Shown one piece after another: positions 33,346 to 43,739 of a stretch of DNA of 64,000 nucleotides. This DNA comes from Byssothecium circinans. Its lineage: Eukaryota > Ascomycota > Dothideomycetes > Pleosporales > Massarinaceae. The translations under genes and the position numbers were made by a program. The notes below the pieces were generated by a model that was not told the origin of the DNA, did not search any database, and worked only from the letters and a program-made list of their open reading frames with translations. The stretch lies in assembly GCA_010015675.1 (NCBI GenBank), contig ML976990.1, positions 579,327 to 643,326 on the forward strand. The letters run 5' to 3'. Every line of letters starts with the position of its first letter. Position 1 is the stretch's first letter.

Positions 33346-34681
33346 TTGTACCTTTTTCCTTTGCGTGTTTTCTCTGGATGGATGAATGTAACTGGTTAGC
33401 GGTAGCATAGTGTACTGTAGAAATGGAAACGCTGAGGCGTTGATTGGCATATATGTCTGTGTTGCTAAAGTGACTGTTCAGTGATGCACGATTGCTTGAT
33501 GCTTGCTTTATGGTGCTGTTGGTATGAGATTGGGAGATTAATCGCGCGGAGTAGGCGAACGATGCACATGTACGATGTTACCTACGTACTCTCTAGGGAG
33601 AACCTTGGAAGTCGGGGCTTTGAGGTCATACTTTCGGATGTTTGGTGTTGCGCGGTGAACAGTGCGCCCGGAATCCTGCTTCGGAATCGCCGTTGGGCTC
33701 TCGGAACGGGAATGACGGGGATGGAAACATTGGAACCCAATTCCTCAGGGCTGAAAAAAGCACGACATGAGGTATTTTTTTCTCCTTCACCATCTATCTA
33801 CAATATCGGGATGGTGGAGGGAATAGCAAGGAATTGGGGAGGTGATGGAATGTACTATTGGGTTATTAGGTGGCGCGTTAAGCGTGCATATGTATCCCAG
33901 TTCTCGATACCATAGTGTCCTCGTACGGCTGAGGACTGAAAGCTTGACGGGGACGTATAGAAGTGCAGTATCACGGTGAGAAATGCATATTTGCTTGTTT
34001 ACTCCCAGCAGCGTTCTGCGTCTGCATCTGGGTTGCAGGCCAAGTCATGTCACAGGAGCTCAAGCTTTCTGTCAAACCCATAACATCTACCCAATACTTA
34101 ACACTTGCTGTATATATATGCCGGTAGATCGCTCCCTTTCGATACCGTGGCAGAGAGATCAAGTTTTCTGACCGCCACAACAAACCCCATGGATATCAAG
34201 GATCGCATCTATCATGCAATGCGTCTGCGGGGATCACAGAAGTGGCGCCGTGAACGGGCGGTGAACAATCGCTCCAGTTTAATAGGCTATCTTCCATCTT
34301 GCATGCCCGATTGATTGGGCCTAGGGTAAGACAGCGCAGGCGGGTTTACGACGACGAGCTGCCTGTTCGAGTCCAGGTGGGCGATCTGTGTGGGAGCTTA
34401 AGCTTAGACCTTGCGTCGTGCCCGGGATGTGCGACGGCGGGGGTTGATGGGTGGGATTCTCGAGCGAGACGGTGACGGTGCGGTGGGACCGGACCCTTTT
34501 TTATTTTTCTATTTGAGTTGGTGAGGTATTTAGGAGAGAGGTGCCCGCTGACTGTAGACTGTTTGCTTTGCTGACTTGTTCGACTTTGACTTGATTTCAA
34601 GCGGTCGTTTACATCTTCTCTCCTTCATCACTCACCCTCCACCCCTCGAAAGACGCTGGGAAAGCTCGCGATTCCATCATC
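33346..34681. other. Intergenic region of 1.3 kb, no gene seen
   Basis: This is the 3' flank of the V-ATPase gene and promoter of the aminotransferase. A T-arm-like CCTGTTCGAGTCCAGG near 34366 has no tRNA around it. No coding signal is found. Confidence 0.45.
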
Positions 34682-36584
34682 ATGTCTTTTTCCGCAGACA
34701 AAGTGCCGATTCTGAAGAAGACGGGGACGTTCAGTAGTAGGAGGTTTTCTTCGACCAAGGATGCTACTGAGAATGGTGAGTTTGCCATCTTTCTCCTACC
34801 CCTCAGCTGTCTTTTGTTTTTCCTTTTTGGAGGGGAGTGCGTCACTGCGCAGCGAGCTGTGGTTTTCTGCGCGACCTTGCTTTTGAGGCGTGAGATGGGC
34901 GGTTGGAGGCTTGCTTGCGTGCTCAATTACTCTTTGTGAGGCGATTGGGTGCGGTTTTCATGGTCTCTGTGAGAATCAGCGCTTTACGGTCTTCCATCAC
35001 CGATCGTCAATATCGGACCCCGAAACCCCATGTCAATCCTTCAGCCCTTCCCATCCCCGCAATACAATCCTACCCAGTCCATAATACCGAAATCGTAGTC
35101 AAACAATGACTAACAAAATATCTCAGAACTCACCTCCAAGATCCACCGTCAATTCCGTGAACACGAAGGCCACAAGCCGCACGCCGGTCTCGACCCCACT
35201 CGTGCCTCGACCGGTGTAGTATGGACATCTGAGCGCGCGTACGAGCACGGCTACCTCGACGACCCAGAGTCTTGGGCGAACTTGGGTCAGGGAGCTCCGG
35301 AGGTCGACGACGAGATTCAGGGATGCTTTGAGAGGCCGAAGCAGGTTGATATCACAGGCCATGGTAGGGAGTATGGCCCTACGGCTGGGATCAAGCCCCT
35401 GAGGGAGGCGGTCGCGAAGTTGTACAACGAGCATCATCGCAAGTGGAGGAAGAGCCAGTACACATGGTGAGTACGACAACCGCGAGAAATAAAGTAGGAG
35501 GCTGATTAGAGGCAGGGAGAACGTCTGTATCGTCCCCGGTGGCCGCGCAGGTCTGATCCGTATCGCCGCTGTGCTCGGAAACTGCTACCTGGGCTTCTTC
35601 ATCCCCGACTACACCGCCTACAACGAGATGTTGTCCCTCTTCCGTAACATTGCCGCAATCCCCATCCCCCTCGGCGAAGACGACAAATACCACATGTCGC
35701 CCGACAAAGTAGCCGAGGAAATCGCCCGTGGCACCTCCGTGATCCTAACCTCCAACCCGCGTAACCCCACGGGCCAAATGATCACCAACCCGGAACTCGC
35801 CCAGATCCAAAACATCTGCCGTGACCGCGCGACCCTCATCATGGACGAATTCTACTGCGGCTACAACTACACGACCAACTGCGACGGCACCGTCATCTCC
35901 TCAGCCGACAACGTAGAAGACGTCGACGAAGACGACGTGCTCATCATCGACGGCCTAACCAAGCGCTTCCGCCTCCCCGGCTGGCGCGTAGCCTGGGTGC
36001 TCGGCCCCAAAGAATTCATCAAAGCGATCGGCTCCTGCGGCTCCTACCTCGACGGCGGGTGCAACGTCCCCTTCCAAGAAGCAGCCGTGGGGATGCTGGA
36101 GCCCCCGCGCGTGCGCAACGAGATGCGCGCGCTGCAAATGCATTTCCGCACCAAGCGCGACTTCGTCATCGGCCGCCTCCAGGAAATCGGCTTCAATTTC
36201 CCCTTCATGCCCAACTCGACGTTTTACCTCTGGCTCGACCTGTCCAGCCTGCCCGAGAGCATCAACGACGGGCTGAACTTCTTCGCGGCGTGCTTGGAGG
36301 AGAAGACGATCGTGGTGCCGGGCATTTTCTTCGATCTGAATCCGAGTAAGCGCAGGGATCTGTTTGATAGCCCGTGCCATCACTTTGTGAGGCTGAGCTA
36401 TGGACCCAGGATGGATGTGCTGGCTAAGGGCATGGATGCTATTGAGAGGATTGTTAAACAGTGAGTTTTTTGTTTTTTTTTGCTGATGGCGGTTGTGGGG
36501 AGTCGTACTGATGTGTGAATTAGGCATAGGGAGAATCCGCGTCCGAAGCATAATGTGCGGTCTCGTGGTACTGCTATCGCTTAG
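34682..36584 (+). CDS. Class I/II PLP-dependent aminotransferase (ACC synthase-like)
   Basis: Exons are 34682-34775, 35127-35466, 35516-36460 and 36524-36584, giving 479 aa; the first intron is long (351 nt). This is the fold-type I aminotransferase family (PF00155). Visible are NLGQGAPEVDDEI, YGPTAGIKPLREAVAKLYN, the IVPGGRAGL phosphate-binding turn, SNPRNPTGQ, MDEFYCGYNY, and the PLP-binding Lys294 in DGLTKRFRLPGWRVAW. Near the C-terminus, HHFVRLSYG holds the carboxylate-binding Arg. It would transaminate an amino acid in the cytosol. The sequence sits in the ACC-synthase-like/aromatic group, and the exact substrate is not determined. The final 61-nt exon was preferred to the in-frame stop at 36461-36463 because the donor GTGAGT splits the last codon and the spliced tail (HRENPRPKHNV) continues in frame. 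Confidence 0.88.
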
Positions 36585-36721
36585 GCGCTGCGCCGAGCGA
36601 GTGACGGATGGATGGATGATGGATGTGCTGGAACTGGGGATGGGATGATGATTACGGTTTGGCTAGAGGGGAATAAAAGCCTTCGAGGCGAAAGACGGGT
36701 AGATGGCCTTCTTTTTTCCTC
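36585..36721. other. 3' flank of the aminotransferase gene
   Basis: This is a short region before the decayed dispersed repeat. No gene is seen. Confidence 0.3.
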
Positions 36722-37232
36722 CTCTTCAAGACGTTAGGATATCCAATACAGCTGTAGTTTCCTTAAAGCTAGCTTACATGAAATCTTTGGGAGTCGGACG
36801 TGATTTAAACCGAACCTTGGAATGTTCAGGTCTTCCCGCCCTATTTATGTGTGAACTATAGTTACAGGAACAATCATTGGCGACGGCGGGGATGTGAGAG
36901 ATGTGGATGGTTTATGACTATATGAAAGTCGCGGATCTTAATGTATAATCTCTAATCTAAGTGTTAATTCTAGGTGTTCTAAGCAAGATAATAAAGAGAA
37001 ATATAATGTTTTCTACGAAGCATTTAATATAAGTACAGCTATTATAGACTTAGTCACTTGTATTTAATCTTAAGCCTTTATTATTAAAGGTAAGCTAAGT
37101 TTTACACATTGCTTCTAGCATCACTAGCTAGACAGTTATATAATTACATAGTACTATTCGCGACGAGAGAAATGATATCAACCTTGATTTTAGATTCAGC
37201 GGACACAGCTTACCGACTTTTTATCTTCGAAC
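36722..37232 (+). repeat. Copy B of the dispersed sequence, AT-shifted
   Basis: This is homologous to 11452-12025 at several anchors: CCTTAAAGCTAGCTTACAT, the GACGTGATTTAAACCGA block, CATCACTAGCTAGACAGTTA, and TTTTATCTTCGAACATA. It is more AT-rich than copy A, especially at 36950-37130 where TATTA/TAATA runs dominate, as expected of repeat-induced C-to-T mutation. It has a single unit in place of copy A's 55-bp tandem. Confidence 0.5.
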
Positions 37233-37400
37233 ATATGTAGCGACAGACAGATCGATTATCACACTGTAGTCATGACCTTTCAGGGTGTCAATACGTGCTC
37301 CAATACTATGATGAGGCAGATCAGTTGTGGTTGGATACAGAAGGGACGTTATACGTGGTTTCCTAGCGTGGATAGATGTGGTAAGCGCACCTCCCTCGCT
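37233..37400 (+). pseudogene. Decayed copy of the small Cys-rich gene (start codon lost)
   Basis: This is aligned with the start of the intact gene at 12026. The ATG of copy A is ATA here (37233-37235), followed by TGT AGC GAC AGA CAG ATC, matching the CNDKQI codons. The G-to-A change at the start codon equals a CpA-to-TpA change on the other strand, the preferred RIP context. The frame goes on with CGWIQKGRYTWFPSVDRC and a GTAAG donor at about 37380. It may be translated from another start, but this is unlikely. Confidence 0.45.
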
Positions 37401-37599
37401 CTCTCTCTCTCTTTTTGCCCCTCTCCACCCTACGTGTACATCCTCGTCTAAAGTCTCTTAATATTACAGTCGCCCCCGTGCTCTCAGCAGATCAGGAGAG
37501 CACTGCCTAGGTAGCTCCCTCCCGAGGTCGCGCAGGAGTCACAACCTCGGGAGTGTGCTTTGGATGGACGTGGATGGGACATTGGGGCGTTGATCTGTG

Positions 37600-37765
37600 T
37601 GTGCTATAATGGGGTCGCTTATGGTTGCATGTGGGCACAGAAGGTACATTGTACGCGGGTTCCTTGCGAGTAATTGGTCTGGGTAGGTGCGTTTCCGTCT
37701 CTCCCAGCTGTTGGCATCTTCTTCTCTTCTCTTCACAATCCCGCCTGGCTACATTTAGTGCTACT
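37600..37765 (+). repeat. Second partial copy next to the decayed Cys-rich gene
   Basis: The stretch around GGGCACAGAAGGTACATTGTACGCGG (the first 20 bases are the anchor) resembles 37325-37400 (GGATACAGAAGGGACGTTAT), and both run into CT-rich tracts of CTCTC. It seems to be a diverged local duplication of the 3' part of the small gene. The alignment is short and made by eye. Confidence 0.35.
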
Positions 37766-38360
37766 TGCTTACAGCACGCGACGGTGTTGTGCTTATCCAT
37801 CTTGTTCTGTTCACCTCGCAGCCCTCCTTGGCTACACCCACGGTATTCACGCACAGCGCACGGCAGCGCTATGCTTCACCAATGTTGTGTCTATGGCCCC
37901 CGTGCCTTCAGTATAACCGGCGGCACGCATCTTCGTGAAGCTCTGTGTCGGATCCCAGGTAGGTGTTTACGAAGAATTTTCCAAGTTGATTTGGGAAAGG
38001 TCGATCAACACTCAACATTCAACTCTTAAGGATAACTCGAGTGTCGGGTGTTGGAATTATCACGACTGGGCATTGCTTCCAGGTCACGCTTACGATCGAT
38101 AAAATTCGTACACTTCACCCAAGCTCAATGTGATGTTCTTGAGTGAACAAAGGCATTTAGTCACAGGTGCTTGATTGCACTGCATGTGTGTTGCTTACAC
38201 CAATTGTCCGTCGTGGAACGAAATCCTAGGTACACGGAGAAAAAATGCCTCAGCTTTGGGACACGCCTTCCTATCGCATGTCTGATGACTGGGGCATACA
38301 TATTCACAGTGCCTTACCCGTTCGATTGTCGCCAGTCTAACGTCTAAGCTATCTGTCGAA
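37766..38360. other. Intergenic region upstream of HET gene 2
   Basis: No convincing gene. It is the likely promoter and leader of the HET gene that starts at 38361. Confidence 0.4.
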
Positions 38361-40298
38361 ATGGCTGACAGCCGCGGTCATGACCGTCGAAACGCCGAGT
38401 TCCACAGAGCCCGCTTCAACTCTCCACTCGTATACGACCCTTTACCGACTTCCATACCACCATGGGTGATAAGACCGTACGTTCAACCGCGTTGGACGAG
38501 AGTGTTGAAGCTGGAGCCTGCGAAGCCTTGCATGCCCATTCGCTGTTCCTTGATGGCTATCGATCTCAACGACAACGACCATGTTCCCTACGAAGCGATT
38601 TCTTACACGTGGGGGCCTTATTACGATGAATACTTGGAAGAAAAAACTCAGTTTTGGTCCCCTGGAAAGAAGATGATACAATGTAACAAGGTCCGGACCA
38701 ATGTATCGCACAGTCTTTGGGACGCGTTACGGAGGTTTCGCCGTACGGATGCTGTGCGCATTCTGTGGGCAGATGCGTTATGTATCAATCAAGTTAATGA
38801 GCAGGAGAAGAGCCAGCAGGTTTCGATGATACATGTCATCTTTCGCAAGGCGTTCCATGTCTTGATCTGGATTGGCAACTGCGATGCGAAGAAAGTGGAA
38901 GAAACCCTGGATCTTACATGTCGTATCATTAACTAAACAATTGATTGGAAGAGTTCTAGAACACGGCATGTCAAAGCCGCCTGGTACGTGGAAGAAGACG
39001 GCACGGGGCCAATCGTCAATCGCAATTGCCAACCATATTTGAACCTGAACCCTCATTTGGATGCCACCTTCGACCCCCATCTCGACATGAAAATGGTCTA
39101 CAAATTTCAACATCTCTTCACGGCATGCTACTTCCGACGCGTCTGGATTTTCCAAGAAGTTGTCCGCTCGAGGAGGGCTACCATGTATTGGGGGCAGGCT
39201 TCCATTCGTTTTGAGTGGATGGGTCTTGTTGCGCTTCTTGCCAATAAAGCGTTTGGCCATTTCCTCCTGTCTTCATGGGAGACAGGCCTTTTTCACTGCG
39301 CATTCATATACAGCACCTGGAAAACAGCGTGTGATATACGCTTCCTTGCACTGCTATCACTACCCCCCGCGTTACACTGCTCTGATCCACGTGATAGAGT
39401 TTTCGCATTATTGGGAATTCCAACATCCGATTCGAATCCGTTAAAAGGCCGACCATACATAAACGCAGATTACACTTTGGAGCTTCGTGAAGTACACAAA
39501 TTAGTAGCGGAAAAAGCATTGGTACAGCAACAAGACCTCCGTTGCCTAGCCATCTATGCTGCTTCTGATACTACGAGTGGTCAAGCATCTTGGGTCCCCA
39601 ATTTCACAATCAAAAAACCATACCGTTTGAACGAGTCAAAAGCTCATGGCCGCACGAAAGCTCAAATCACCGGATCCACCTCATGCTTGCGGATCGATTG
39701 CCTTTCTATTCGAGGCATCCGCGCTGATACAGTGCGTGAGGTCATATCTCCAGCGCGAAGGACAGATGAGTGCCTTGTTGTTGCGTATTCGCATGTACGA
39801 AGTCTCATTGACACCCTCAGAGCCAGACATCACTCTGACGCAGACATAGCTTTTTGTTTTGTCAGGGGAGATGAGGGCGGAAGTCGGTTGCACCGAAGAA
39901 AATACGACAGAGCGGGTCGTGCGGCCACTATGCGTTTATTCTATCGTTGGACCCACGGACTGGAGCCTACAATAGAAGACATCAACATGCTGGAGAAGGA
40001 CGCATTGTCATCCAAGATCGCCGACAAAGTTTGGTCCTTCTTTATACACTGCTTTGGAGTGATAGCTAGCTCGGTGTTTGAGTCATCACAGGGGTTGCTC
40101 GGCTCAGGGTCGCGTACACTGAGAGAGGGCGATACAATCGCTGTACTATTCGGTAGCTCTGCTCCATTTATCTTGGGAGCGGATGGTGATCATTGGCGAT
40201 TAGAAGGCGCCTGTTATGTGGGTGGACTGATGGAAGGACAGGCAATTGAGAAGTGGGAAAAGAGTGGGAAAGAAGCTGAGACTTTTCATATCATCTAA
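38361..40298 (+). pseudogene. HET-domain protein gene with an in-frame stop codon
   Basis: The frame runs from ATG 38361 to TAA 40298 (646 codons) with one interruption, TAA at 38934-38936 (codon 192). Frame and homology continue directly past it. HET-domain hallmarks are YEAISYTWG at 77-85, ILWADALCINQ at 134-144, YFRRVWIFQEV, TMYWGQA and SDPRDRVFALLG. It is a paralogue of the gene at 12450-14499, with the same end motif (EAETFHII versus EATRFHLI). A 57-nt in-frame intron (38901-38957) would remove the stop, but it would also delete a segment conserved in the paralogue (VEETLDLTCRIIN), so I favour a nonsense mutation. CAA to TAA would be a RIP-type change. The family acts in allorecognition and cell death. 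If functional, it is spliced; otherwise the product is a truncated 191-aa HET domain. Confidence 0.75.
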
Positions 40299-41069
40299 GG
40301 AATTCGTCAGTGTCGAACGTCTGGAAGGGATTTTGACTGTTTCAAGTTGCGCAACTATGTACTATCTATCTCTTACCGGGAAAGGCTTTCTTAATTTGGT
40401 CTGTAATACATCCTTGATCTTCTTTGCTTCAGCATCTGCCCACGCCCTCCACTTGCGTGCCTACCACTCTTACAGCCTAACGTTTAAAGTGTGATCATCA
40501 TTGTCCGACCTCAGCCATACCATACACTTTCAAACCCCAAGGTAAAATCAAAGTTTTACCACACTAGTGCTAACACACTTTACACAGTATAGGAACCAGC
40601 TTCTACAACAAGTCCATCAAGTAGCAGCAGCAACAAGCTAGGACAGACTAGAACAAGCCACAGCCTAGAGTCGAGCTAGGATAGCGCCTACGACAGGAGC
40701 GAGAGGGGAAGGGGATTGGCTGGAGGGAGCATTGCGTGCTTGCTACTCTTAGGTTTTAAACATTACAGTAAATAATAAAAGAAACCTTCTAACTAGTTGT
40801 ATAAGCGTCAGCCCATCATCATCAGATGCAAACCTTACTCTCACATTACACTACAACACTACCTGCGCATTTTTCTATTTTACTTCATCTTTAGAAGACG
40901 AGTTAGTGTTCAAGTGTGCGAGGGAGACTGATCGCGGGGTGGGCTACTTGGAAGCCCTGTGGGAGTGTTGGCAATTTTCGAGAAGGGGGCGTGGAATGCG
41001 TGTTGAAAGACGTCTGGACCACTAATAAATACCACACACATTTCCCAACCACGACCCCTGACCACTTCC
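40299..41069. other. Intergenic region, convergent 3' flanks
   Basis: This lies between the HET gene and the 3' end of the EngB gene. It has a low-complexity AGCAGCAGCAACAAGC/CTAGGACAG stretch at about 40620-40690. No gene is seen. Confidence 0.4.
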
Positions 41070-42737
41070 TCAATACCTCGCCCGCATCCCCCTTCTCCTT
41101 CCCCCCGTCCTGCCCCCATCCTCAACACTAGCCATCAACAACCTCTCACCCTCCCCACTCGCCCCGACCCCCGCCCCGACCCCACCACTAATAACCCCTC
41201 CATACTCCCCAACCTCATCTTCAACCACACCCCTCTCCTCCGAAGATATCAACCTAAAAACCCCCTGATCATTACTACTAACCACATTCCGCACCAACTG
41301 TTCCCTAACCAACCCGGCCGCCCTGCCTCTCCCCCTCGCATCCAGCGTCAAGCCCGCAGCCTGCAGCACCGCAAACCGCACTGCATCGATACCAAGAAAC
41401 CTCCCATCCACAACAATCGACGCACTACACCCGAGAAGTTCGCCAAGAGCGCCTGCGCCGCTGGGCGGTTGAATCTGTTCTCTTATCCTCGCCATCGTGA
41501 GACGGAGACTATTAACCGAGCCTTTCGCCCTCGCCTTCGCTTTCGTGAGGAGCGTCCCGTCATGCGTGCGCATCGTTCTCGCGGGGGGGAGATATATCTT
41601 GTCGAGTTTGGAGAGGACGACCTGGTGCGGGATGCCGCCTAGACGGAGGGAGGCGAGGAGTGTCTGGTCTTTACTTTTCACGCCGTGCTCGGCGTCGATC
41701 AGGACGAAGACGCGGCGCAGCTGTTTGCGGTTTTGGAGGTATTTCATTATCTCGACGCCCCATTCGGTTAGAGAGCCCTCGCCGTAGCCGGGCATGTCGA
41801 CGATGGCGAGACCGCCGTGGCCGGTGATTTTCTCGTGGCTGGAGGGGGTGGCGGTGGTGAGGGAGATGCGGGATTTTGGCGCGATGGCGTAGATGTTCAT
41901 GGTTTTTGTGAAGCCCCGGGTGGAGGATGTGCGCGCGAGGAGGTTGGTGCTGCCTGTGAGGGCGTTGAGGAGGCTGGATTTTCCGACGTTGGAACGCCCC
42001 ACGAAGGCGATTTCCGGCACGTCGCTGTCGGGGAAGAAGCGGAATTGGGCTACGCTTTTTAGGAGTTCTGGGCAAGCGTTGGCGAAGAATGCACTGGCTT
42101 GGGTTTTCTGCGGCCAGGACGGCGGGAGGGTTTCCCAGTACCAGTTGTAATCTTGCCATTCTTTTTCTTCGCCCTTGTGGTTTTCGTTGGGCGTGAATCG
42201 CTGCATTATGGTGTCTTTGTCGAGGATCTTCCGGAAGGGGGGCTTCTTGAGTCGGCTTTTGCGGAATATCTCGAGCGCGCTTTCGGGCGCTATGTCTCGA
42301 CGCTGTTCGGGCTTTTTGAGGTATTCCGTCTCTTTGAGGTCGCGTGAGAAGTGCTTGACTACAGTGAAGCCGGTTGAGAGTCTTGATTTCCTTGGGTGGG
42401 TTTTGTCGTGTTCGTCGAGCTCGCGCTTGGGGGGTTTGTATGGGGGAGGTTTTGTACGGCTGTGCCAGGTGCTTTTTTTTGGAGGCCTTGTTTTCAGAGT
42501 GACATTATGCGAGCCTGACGTCTTCTTCTTCGGGGTAGAAATTGGAGGGCTTGAGCTGCGAGGTCGCTGGCGCTGCTGTGGGGCATTTTTCGAGCATGCC
42601 GGTGAGGTTGAGAGGTTACGCGCTTGTTCCTGGTATTGTGCCGTGTTTAATCCTCCTCTTGATACTTGTGGTCGTCTCACGATACTTTGAATGCATCTCC
42701 GGCAGACAAATGTCGCGTTAGTGGGTATGAGCGCCAT
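41070..42737 (-). CDS. Mitochondrial EngB/YsxC-type ribosome-assembly GTPase
   Basis: This is a single-exon gene of 555 aa. The N-terminal ~50 residues are Arg/Ser-rich with two Cys pairs (FVCRRCIQ) and look like a mitochondrial presequence, followed by a basic disordered region. The GTPase domain (EngB family, PF01926) has G1 GRSNVGKSS near residue 247, the switch I segment TSSTRGFTKTMN, G3 DMPGYGEG, and G4-like LSKLDK. Bacterial EngB acts in assembly of the large ribosomal subunit, so a role in mitoribosome assembly is inferred. The C-terminal ~100 residues are extended and disordered. It is divergent from FMC1 with a 209-bp shared promoter; both products are mitochondrial, so co-regulation is plausible. 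Confidence 0.9.
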   Translation of the reverse strand: MALIPTNATFVCRRCIQSIVRRPQVSRGGLNTAQYQEQARNLSTSPACSKNAPQQRQRPRSSSPPISTPKKKTSGSHNVTLKTRPPKKSTWHSRTKPPPYKPPKRELDEHDKTHPRKSRLSTGFTVVKHFSRDLKETEYLKKPEQRRDIAPESALEIFRKSRLKKPPFRKILDKDTIMQRFTPNENHKGEEKEWQDYNWYWETLPPSWPQKTQASAFFANACPELLKSVAQFRFFPDSDVPEIAFVGRSNVGKSSLLNALTGSTNLLARTSSTRGFTKTMNIYAIAPKSRISLTTATPSSHEKITGHGGLAIVDMPGYGEGSLTEWGVEIMKYLQNRKQLRRVFVLIDAEHGVKSKDQTLLASLRLGGIPHQVVLSKLDKIYLPPARTMRTHDGTLLTKAKARAKGSVNSLRLTMARIREQIQPPSGAGALGELLGCSASIVVDGRFLGIDAVRFAVLQAAGLTLDARGRGRAAGLVREQLVRNVVSSNDQGVFRLISSEERGVVEDEVGEYGGVISGGVGAGVGASGEGERLLMASVEDGGRTGGRRRGMRARY

Positions 42738-42946
42738 TAGGTCTTGTCAATGAACAACCTCAGAGGATGGAAGGTGAGATCAGAGAAGTTCACAGGTGGC
42801 CCAAGCTCCCATTCCAACATTTTTCGCCGCAGCACCTCCGCGATCACAACACCCTCATCCTTCCATCCCCACACCACATCACCACTACCTCCTCACTCCA
42901 AGCAAACTTATACCGCCTACTACCACCCTCCTAGACAAAGAAAACA

Positions 42947-43327
42947 ATGACATCACCACAAATCCGCTCCCTTTACCGCCGTATCCTCCGCGAACTCCCC
43001 ACCACTCCCACCACAGCCTCCACCACCTCTACAGCATCGCGCCCCCCACCCACAAAATATCGCTCCACCTCCCACCAAAAGCTCTCCGCGCCCTCGCCGC
43101 TGCAATCGCGCATTCGATCTACACTATCCACACCCTCAACAGCGAACGGTTCCGATAAGAGCCAGTTGGACCTAGGCGAGCAATTCGTGCAATATGTGCA
43201 GGCGCAGCGCATGTACACGACGTTGATTGAGCGGTACAATCCTGGCATGGGCATGAGTGAGGAGGAAAGGGTACGGTTGACGGCGAGGAGGGTGGGGATG
43301 GATTTGCCGCCTGAGTTTACGCGGTGA
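42947..43327 (+). CDS. FMC1: Mitochondrial ATP synthase assembly factor FMC1 (LYR family)
   Basis: This is a single-exon gene of 126 aa. The N-terminal SLYRRILREL is the LYR signature, followed by a Ser/Thr/Pro-rich linker. The C-terminal part EQFVQYVQAQRMYTTLIERYNPG and EEERVRLTARRVGMDLPPEF matches the fungal Fmc1 family. Fmc1 stabilises the Atp12 chaperone needed for F1 ATPase assembly at high temperature in yeast. The start at 42947 gives the LYR motif at residue 8, as in homologues; an upstream alternative frame at 42796 is a shadow. Confidence 0.85.
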   Translation: MTSPQIRSLYRRILRELPTTPTTASTTSTASRPPPTKYRSTSHQKLSAPSPLQSRIRSTLSTPSTANGSDKSQLDLGEQFVQYVQAQRMYTTLIERYNPGMGMSEEERVRLTARRVGMDLPPEFTR

Positions 43328-43739
43328 GGGGGTTGGAGGAGGGAAGGGAGTGAGGAGTGGGAGAAGTAAGGAGGCGATGTATGTGAGGAAAGAGGTGGAA
43401 AGGCACGCGGGGATTATGGGGATTGAGTGTATAATAATTGAGTGTGAGGAACTGGGTGGAGCTGTATCAAATAGTCCAGAGTGTATGTCTATCTATCGTG
43501 TATTCTGATCGGACGCCTGAGCGCTGCAAGCGCGTGCCGCCAATGAAAGGGTATGAAGCTTTTGTGATCTCGCCAGGTGCCTCCCAAAACTCTGAATCTA
43601 TTCATGCAAAGAGTCTCGCATCGATGAAAATCCGCCTCCGCAGCCAACGACTCCACCAACTCATCCCCCATCAATCAGACCGACTCCAACCACTTCCGGA
43701 CTTTTCCACGCACATTTAAATTACACCAAAAACGTCAGT
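43328..43739. other. Intergenic region, convergent 3' flanks
   Basis: This holds the 3' flanks of FMC1 and the Srp40-like gene. No gene or repeat is seen. Confidence 0.4.

Noticed and set aside
34340..34400. tRNA suggested by CCTGTTCGAGTCCAGG
   Set aside because: No A box, anticodon arm or acceptor pairing upstream.
36585..37400. LTR retrotransposon or solo LTR for copy B
   Set aside because: No terminal TG..CA, target duplication or coding domain; homology ends inside the small gene, so a duplicated gene fits better.
38901..38957. 57-nt in-frame intron removing the HET gene 2 stop
   Set aside because: Possible, but it deletes a segment conserved in the paralogue, which has no intron there. 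Kept as the alternative only.
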